This document shows, in pieces, positions 5,516 through 9,684 of a stretch of DNA of 9,684 nucleotides (the stretch's first letter is position 1; each line of letters starts with the position of its first letter). This DNA comes from Anaerolineae bacterium (lineage in GTDB: Bacteria; Chloroflexota; Anaerolineae; Aggregatilineales; UBA3940), in contig JADZAD010000183.1 in NCBI GenBank assembly GCA_020852775.1, forward strand, positions 1-9,684, given 5' to 3'. The translations under genes were made by a program, and so were the position numbers. The notes beneath the pieces are model-generated. The model had not been told where the DNA came from. It made no database searches and was given only the letters and a program-made list of their open reading frames with translations.

Positions 5516-7567
5516 ATGTTGTTTCGTACCGCCCGGGAACGGGTCGCAGATTGGTTTATCGGCAAACGCCTGCAGACCGCCGAAATATCCCACCAGACCG
5601 CACCAAACCCGATCGCGCTGGCCGTGCTGGCCAGCGACGCGCTGTCATCGGTGGCCTACGCAACAGAGGAGATTCTGATCATCCGCAATACCGCTGCGCT
5701 GGGCTCGTTCATGCTGCTGACCTTCCAGGGGAACGCCATATCAATCCCGATCGCCATCGCCATCGCCCTGCTGATCGCGATCGTGTCGATCTCGTATCGC
5801 CAGACGATCTTTTCCAACCCCGCTGGTGGCGGTGGCTACCGCGTCGCCAAGGAGAACCTCGGTGAGGAACTGGCGCAGGTGACGGGGGCCGCCCTGCTCA
5901 CCGACTACATCCTGACCGTCGCCGTCAGTATCAGCGCAGGCGTCGCCAACATCATCAGCGTCGCCCCGGTGCTGCTGCCCTTCCGTGTGCCGATCACGGT
6001 GGGGATCATTCTGTTCATGACCTATATCAACCTGCGCGGCGTCAAGGAAAGCGCCCGGCTCTTCTCGATTCCGACGTACTTCTTCCTGTTCACGATCGGC
6101 CTCACGCTGGTGCTCGGCTTTATCAAGCTGGCGACAGGCACACTGGGCGCGGTCAGCGGCGTCGAGGCCATCCAGCACGACAACCTCGCGCCACTCACGA
6201 TGCTACTCCTGCTGAGAGCATTTTCTTCCGGCTGCACTGCGCTTACCGGGATTGAGGCGATCTCGAACGATACACAGCTCTTCAGGCAGCCGCGGGCGAA
6301 GAACGCCGCCAGCACCCTCGTCGCCATGAGCACGATCCTGATCGTGCTGTTCCTGAGCATCACCGTGCTGGCAAACGCCGTACACGCCATCCCCTCGCAC
6401 AGCGAGACTATCATCAGCCAATTGGCACGCACCGTCTACGGAAGCCAGGGTATCGGCTATGTAGCCTATGTCGCCACGATGATCGGCGCATTCGCCGTGC
6501 TGTTCATGGCAGCCAACACCCCCTTCGCGGATTTCCCTCAGCTTGCGGCGCTGCACAGTAATGACGGCTTCCGGCCACGCCAACTCACCTATCGCGGGCG
6601 CCGCCTGGTGTTTGTCGGTGGTATTCTCACACTTTCAGCAGCGGCTATCACCCTGGTGGTGGCGACCGGCGCGCTGGTCACGAACCTGATCCCGCTCTAC
6701 GCGATCGGGGTGTTCCTGGGCTTCACCATCAGCCAGACCGGGATGGCGCGCCGCTTCTGGCGTGCCGGGCACGTCAAGCCGGGTGAGTACGCGATGGGGC
6801 TGGAAACGAAGATCTACTACGATCCTCAATGGATCCTGAAATTGGTCGTCTCCGGGGTCGGGGCGATTATCACTGCGATCGTGGCCGTCGTGTTCATCAT
6901 CACCAAGTTCACTTCGGGCGCCTGGGTAATCGTACTCCTGATACCATTACTCGTATGGACGTTCTTCCGCATCCATCGTCACTACAAGGAAACCGCTGCC
7001 CGTCTGAGGCTGTATGATATCCCCGTTTTCACGAAGAAACCTCGTGTCTTCAACCCGAAGGTGGACGAGGAACTAACGATCTTCTTCTGTGACACCTGGT
7101 CCAGGCTGTCCGTCCGGGTGGTCAGCTCGATGCTCAGGCGGGACGCCCCTATCATGATCGTCCACATGGATGTGGATGAAAAGCGCCCCGAGCAGTTCCT
7201 GATCAAGAGCAAGGAAATTGTGACGCTTAACGGCTGGCCGGAAGGTATCATCAGCGTCGTGGCAGAGCCCTACCGCGACCTGTACCAGAGTGTCTCGACC
7301 TACCTGGAGAAGTTACATAAAGAGAACCCTAACATCTACTTCCACGTCTATCTCGGCGCGCTGCGGACGGCCTTCCCCTTCAACCTGCTGCACATGTCCA
7401 CTGACCTCTTCCTGCGTGATGCCCTGCTTGAATCCGAAGACGTGTCGTTGACGATCAAACAGATCAACATCGACAAGCTGCCGCTACCTGAAGGCTTCAA
7501 AGTCACCTTCGAACATTCGGTTGATCATCGCCAGATCGAGATCGACAACGCACCCTCGTATAAGTAA
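5516..7567 (+). CDS. kimA: KimA-family potassium importer (KUP/APC fold)
   Basis: 683 residues. The N-terminal ~480 residues hold about 12 hydrophobic segments of an APC-fold transporter; the last ~195 (from about 490) form a soluble cytosolic tail. Similarity to B. subtilis KimA (formerly YdaO), a high-affinity H+/K+ symporter, is strong: SDALSSVAY (40-48), YRQTIFSNPAGGGGYRVAKE (94-113), DYILTVAVSISAG (130-142), FSSGCTALTGIEAISN (236-251), NTPFADFPQLA (334-344) and LIPLYAIGVF (391-400). Residues reported for the KimA K+ path are all present here by alignment: D41, Y48, D130, Y131, T134, T244, E247 and Y395. The tail is longer than I recall for B. subtilis KimA (607 residues in total), and there is an extra loop around residues 411-435. 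The ATG at 5516 is preferred, with GTGGAG 9 bases upstream; the GTG at 5501 has no properly spaced site. It follows the usp-like gene by 142 bases and converges on a KdpDE-like pair. In B. subtilis KimA is also inhibited by c-di-AMP; that is not visible here. Confidence 0.92.
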   Translation: MLFRTARERVADWFIGKRLQTAEISHQTAPNPIALAVLASDALSSVAYATEEILIIRNTAALGSFMLLTFQGNAISIPIAIAIALLIAIVSISYRQTIFSNPAGGGGYRVAKENLGEELAQVTGAALLTDYILTVAVSISAGVANIISVAPVLLPFRVPITVGIILFMTYINLRGVKESARLFSIPTYFFLFTIGLTLVLGFIKLATGTLGAVSGVEAIQHDNLAPLTMLLLLRAFSSGCTALTGIEAISNDTQLFRQPRAKNAASTLVAMSTILIVLFLSITVLANAVHAIPSHSETIISQLARTVYGSQGIGYVAYVATMIGAFAVLFMAANTPFADFPQLAALHSNDGFRPRQLTYRGRRLVFVGGILTLSAAAITLVVATGALVTNLIPLYAIGVFLGFTISQTGMARRFWRAGHVKPGEYAMGLETKIYYDPQWILKLVVSGVGAIITAIVAVVFIITKFTSGAWVIVLLIPLLVWTFFRIHRHYKETAARLRLYDIPVFTKKPRVFNPKVDEELTIFFCDTWSRLSVRVVSSMLRRDAPIMIVHMDVDEKRPEQFLIKSKEIVTLNGWPEGIISVVAEPYRDLYQSVSTYLEKLHKENPNIYFHVYLGALRTAFPFNLLHMSTDLFLRDALLESEDVSLTIKQINIDKLPLPEGFKVTFEHSVDHRQIEIDNAPSYK

Positions 7568-7582
7568 CACAGTGCGAAGGGG

Positions 7583-7630
7583 AGCGCAGGGCGGCTAGAA
7601 GCAGGCTCACTCTTTCCGCTCTGCGCTTTT
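7583..7630 (+). terminator. Hairpin terminator after kimA
   Basis: The left arm AGCGCAGGGCGG (7583-7594) pairs with CCGCTCTGCGCT (7616-7627) over 12 base pairs with one G-U wobble. The loop is 21 bases, and TTTT (7627-7630) follows at once. It sits 15 bases after the kimA stop and just before the response-regulator stop on the other strand. Read from the minus strand, the hairpin is followed by CCCCTTCG, without a T-tract, so intrinsic termination is stronger for kimA. Confidence 0.75.
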
Positions 7631-7632
7631 CA

Positions 7633-8331
7633 TTACCGAACGGCCACGAAGCGGTAGCCGACGCCGGGCTCATTGAGGATGTAGCGGATATTCCGCGCCG
7701 GGTTCTCACGCAGCTTCTTGCGAAGCTGGTTGACGAACACCCGCACATAGTTGTCCATTTCCCCATACTCCGGCCCCCACACCGCGTTCAGGATGGCGCG
7801 ATGCGTCATCACTTTACCGGGGTGTGTCGCCAGCAGGCGCAGCAGGTCGTATTCGGTGGGCGTCAGATGGACTTCATCATCCTCGACGTAAACCACGCGG
7901 TTGACGAGGTCGATCCGCAGCGCCTCGACGATGATTTCCGCCTTCGCACTGACGCCGGGTTCAAACGCCACCCGCCGCAGGATCGCCTGAATGCGCGCCT
8001 GGAGTTCTTCCATGCCGAAGGGCTTGGTCAGGTAGTCATCCGCGCCAGCGTTCAGCGCGGTGACCTTGGTCTTCTCTTCATCATGTACGGAGAGCATGAT
8101 AATCGGCGTCTGAGACCACTCCCGCAGGCGGCGGCAGACCTCGATACCGTCCGGTTCCGAGCCGAGCGAAATGTCGAGGATGATCACGTCCGGTGACTGC
8201 TGCGCAGTAGCGATCAGCGCCTCCTGACCGTTTGCGGCGGTCAGCACGTCGTAGCCATAGCCCCCCAGCCCGATCTTGATCTGCCTGCGGATCTGAGGCT
8301 CATCATCGACGATCAGTACCTTGAGTTTCAT
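7633..8331 (-). CDS. KdpE-like OmpR-family response regulator
   Basis: 232 residues, the normal size. Receiver domain 1-120: acidic pocket D9/D10, phospho-acceptor D53 (VIILD), S81 of the T/S switch, K103 in LTKPFG. The loop after D53 (ISLGSEPDG) is one residue longer than usual. The winged-helix DNA-binding domain (about 130-232) contains LTPTEYDLLRLLATHPGKVM (156-175) and WGPEYGEMDNYVRVFVNQLR (185-204), then NIRYILNEPGVGYRF (214-228), which match the KdpE pattern closely; QTPIIMLSVHDEEKTKVTAL also fits. KdpE-type regulators activate potassium-transport genes when phosphorylated by KdpD under K+ limitation. The ATG at 8331 has GGAGG at 8335-8339, spaced only 3 bases, and overlaps the kinase gene by 29 bases, so translational coupling is likely. 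Its probable targets are the two CCTGA-box promoters (4770-4820 and 5379-5430). No kdpFABC is in the window. Confidence 0.9.
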   Translation of the reverse strand: MKLKVLIVDDEPQIRRQIKIGLGGYGYDVLTAANGQEALIATAQQSPDVIILDISLGSEPDGIEVCRRLREWSQTPIIMLSVHDEEKTKVTALNAGADDYLTKPFGMEELQARIQAILRRVAFEPGVSAKAEIIVEALRIDLVNRVVYVEDDEVHLTPTEYDLLRLLATHPGKVMTHRAILNAVWGPEYGEMDNYVRVFVNQLRKKLRENPARNIRYILNEPGVGYRFVAVR

Positions 8332-9684
8332 ACGCCTCCACCCCGTTCAGGGGCAGTTCAATGACAAACGTCGCGCCACCGCCAGGAGTATCCTCGACTG
8401 ATAGCCGCCCATGATGCGCCTCGATGATCCCCTTCGCGATAGGCAGCCCCAGGCCCACCCGCCCATCAGTGCCCCGGGAAAAGGGCTCCATCATGTGTGT
8501 CTTGACTTCATCAGAGATCGTCGCGCCGTGGTTGGCGATATACAGCACCGCCTGCTTCCCCGCCGCCCTACCCTGGATTTCGATCGTCTTGTCGGCTGGC
8601 TCATAGCGCAGGCTGTTATCCACCAGATTGCTGATCGCCTGCAGCAGTAGCCCGTAATCGAAGCTGACCAGCGGCATACCTTCGGCGAAATCAAGGCGGA
8701 TGCGCTCCTGATGGGTGAGCTGCCACGTCCGCGCAGCCACGTCCCCGACAACCTCCTCCAGTGAGTTGGGCTGGCAGTTCAGGTGCAGCGCCCCGGCCTT
8801 GAGCCGCGATAGGTCAAGCAGGTTACCGACCAGTTTATCCAGTTGATCGACCTCGTTCTCAATCAACTCGGCGATCTCCCCTTGTTCAGCCGGGGAGAGG
8901 CGGTCATTCAGGGTTCGCAGGTTGCTGGCGGAGGTCTTGATGATCGTGATCGGAGTTCGCAGGTCGTGTGACACGGCATGCAGAATTGCTGTCTTGAGGC
9001 GGTCTGCCTCTTCAAACTGCTGGCTCCGGCGTGCCTGCTCGGAGAGGTCGATCCGTTGAAGCGCCATGGCCGCCTGCGACACACACGTATTGAGCAGTTC
9101 GATCTGCGGTTGTGCCAGCGGCGGCCCGAACTGGGCCCGCACCGTTCCGTAGATGTGCTCACCACCCTGCAGCAGCAGGTAATGTGTTGAGCCGCTCGTA
9201 CCCGCCACCGCACCGGGTGCGTCCGGGAGCACATCCGCCTGTATGGTGCCCAGATCGTCGCGCAGCGCCCGGATGAGTACGGCATAGACGCCTTCACGCT
9301 CGGTGGTCTGGTTGAAGGTACGTGTCAGCCGGTAGAGGATCTCCTGTGTGTGGGCACGCTCCTGCGCGGCCTGCGCCTGCTGGTGGGCCTGCGCGCTGAG
9401 CCGGCCGGCAATGCTCGCCACGATCAGAAAGACCGACAGATCAACCACCTCCAGCGGATCAGCTACACGAAGTGAATAGTAGGGCGGTACGAGGAAGAAG
9501 TTGATGCAGGCAAAACTGGCGAACGCCGTCCCGAAGGCCGGGCCGGTACCGTAGCGAATAGCCATGATCACCACCAGCAGGAGGTAGATCATAGTGAAGT
9601 TGGCAAGCGTCAACACCTCACGCAGCGTTACAGAACCGAGTGTGACAAGCACTACCCCGATCAGGGCAAGTCCATACAGCCGGG
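8303..9684 (-). CDS. KdpD-like sensor histidine kinase, 5' end outside window
   Basis: The frame stays open to the window edge (first full codon 9682-9680), so the GTG at 9652 is not a believable start: it lies inside the first membrane segment (LYGLALIGVVLVTLGSVTL, 2-20). 459 residues are visible. In window residue numbers, four membrane segments lie at about 3-20, 26-45, 48-67 and 79-96, with the KdpD DUF4118 signature NFFLVPPYYSLRVADP (61-76). A GAF-like region (about 115-215) follows, then the HisKA helix with HAVSHDLRTP (phospho-acceptor H239), and an HATPase domain with N-box NLVDNSLRY (352-360), G1 region NHGATI (384-389) and G2 GRVGLGLP (407-414). The G1 position normally DxGxG reads NHGAT, as in some CusS/CopS-like kinases. 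The KdpD and UspA-like cytosolic domains, if present, lie outside the window. The stop overlaps the response-regulator start by 29 bases. Confidence 0.9.
   Translation of the reverse strand, partial: RLYGLALIGVVLVTLGSVTLREVLTLANFTMIYLLLVVIMAIRYGTGPAFGTAFASFACINFFLVPPYYSLRVADPLEVVDLSVFLIVASIAGRLSAQAHQQAQAAQERAHTQEILYRLTRTFNQTTEREGVYAVLIRALRDDLGTIQADVLPDAPGAVAGTSGSTHYLLLQGGEHIYGTVRAQFGPPLAQPQIELLNTCVSQAAMALQRIDLSEQARRSQQFEEADRLKTAILHAVSHDLRTPITIIKTSASNLRTLNDRLSPAEQGEIAELIENEVDQLDKLVGNLLDLSRLKAGALHLNCQPNSLEEVVGDVAARTWQLTHQERIRLDFAEGMPLVSFDYGLLLQAISNLVDNSLRYEPADKTIEIQGRAAGKQAVLYIANHGATISDEVKTHMMEPFSRGTDGRVGLGLPIAKGIIEAHHGRLSVEDTPGGGATFVIELPLNGVEAYETQGTDRR

Noticed and set aside
9650..9652. GTG as start of the sensor kinase.
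   Set aside because: The frame is open to the window edge and the codon lies in the middle of the first membrane segment, so the gene is simply cut by the window.

Overview
The window looks like chromosomal DNA from a bacterium of roughly 60 % G+C, with Shine-Dalgarno motifs of the GGAGG type before most genes. The combination of a KimA-type potassium importer, a KdpD/KdpE-like two-component pair, a stand-alone UspA-fold protein and a CelD-like acetyltransferase would fit Chloroflexota (Anaerolineae-like). That assignment is an impression from protein style, not a demonstrated placement. The first ~660 bases are visibly poorer in G+C (the first 60 bases are exactly 50 %) than the rest.

Layout. 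(1) 1-593, plus strand: the 3' end of a UvrD/Rep-family helicase gene whose start lies outside the window. A long inverted repeat follows it (599-656). (2) 4705-682, minus strand: four genes in a row with short gaps. In transcription order they are a CelD/GNAT-fold acetyltransferase, an SDR oxidoreductase with a probable TTG start, a second SDR oxidoreductase of the retinol-dehydrogenase-like type, and an inosine/uridine-type nucleoside hydrolase. They are probably one operon, started from a TACAAT -10 element near 4725-4730. The pathway is unknown. (3) 4706-4887: a divergent intergenic region. (4) 4888-7567, plus strand: a small UspA-like protein, then a 142-base gap and a KimA-family K+ importer in which every K+-pathway residue I can recall from Bacillus subtilis KimA is retained. 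(5) 7583-7630: a hairpin terminator between converging genes. (6) 9684-7633, minus strand: a KdpD-like sensor kinase running off the window edge, overlapping a KdpE-like response regulator by 29 bases.

Main observation. The two intergenic regions in front of the usp-like gene and in front of kimA carry the same architecture. Each has a tandem pair of CCTGA-based boxes (CCTGACA then CCTGATAC) exactly 11 bases apart, then a third box (AATCCTGAYA) 40-41 bases after the start of the first, then a -10-like hexamer 19-20 bases after the start of the third. Neither promoter has a convincing -35. An 11-base direct repeat is the usual footprint of OmpR/PhoB-family regulators, and a KdpE-like member of that family is encoded next door. 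The simplest reading is a self-contained potassium-homeostasis module: KdpDE-like sensing drives a KimA importer and a UspA-like accessory protein, rather than the usual kdpFABC pump. The operator assignment is inference from pattern and context.
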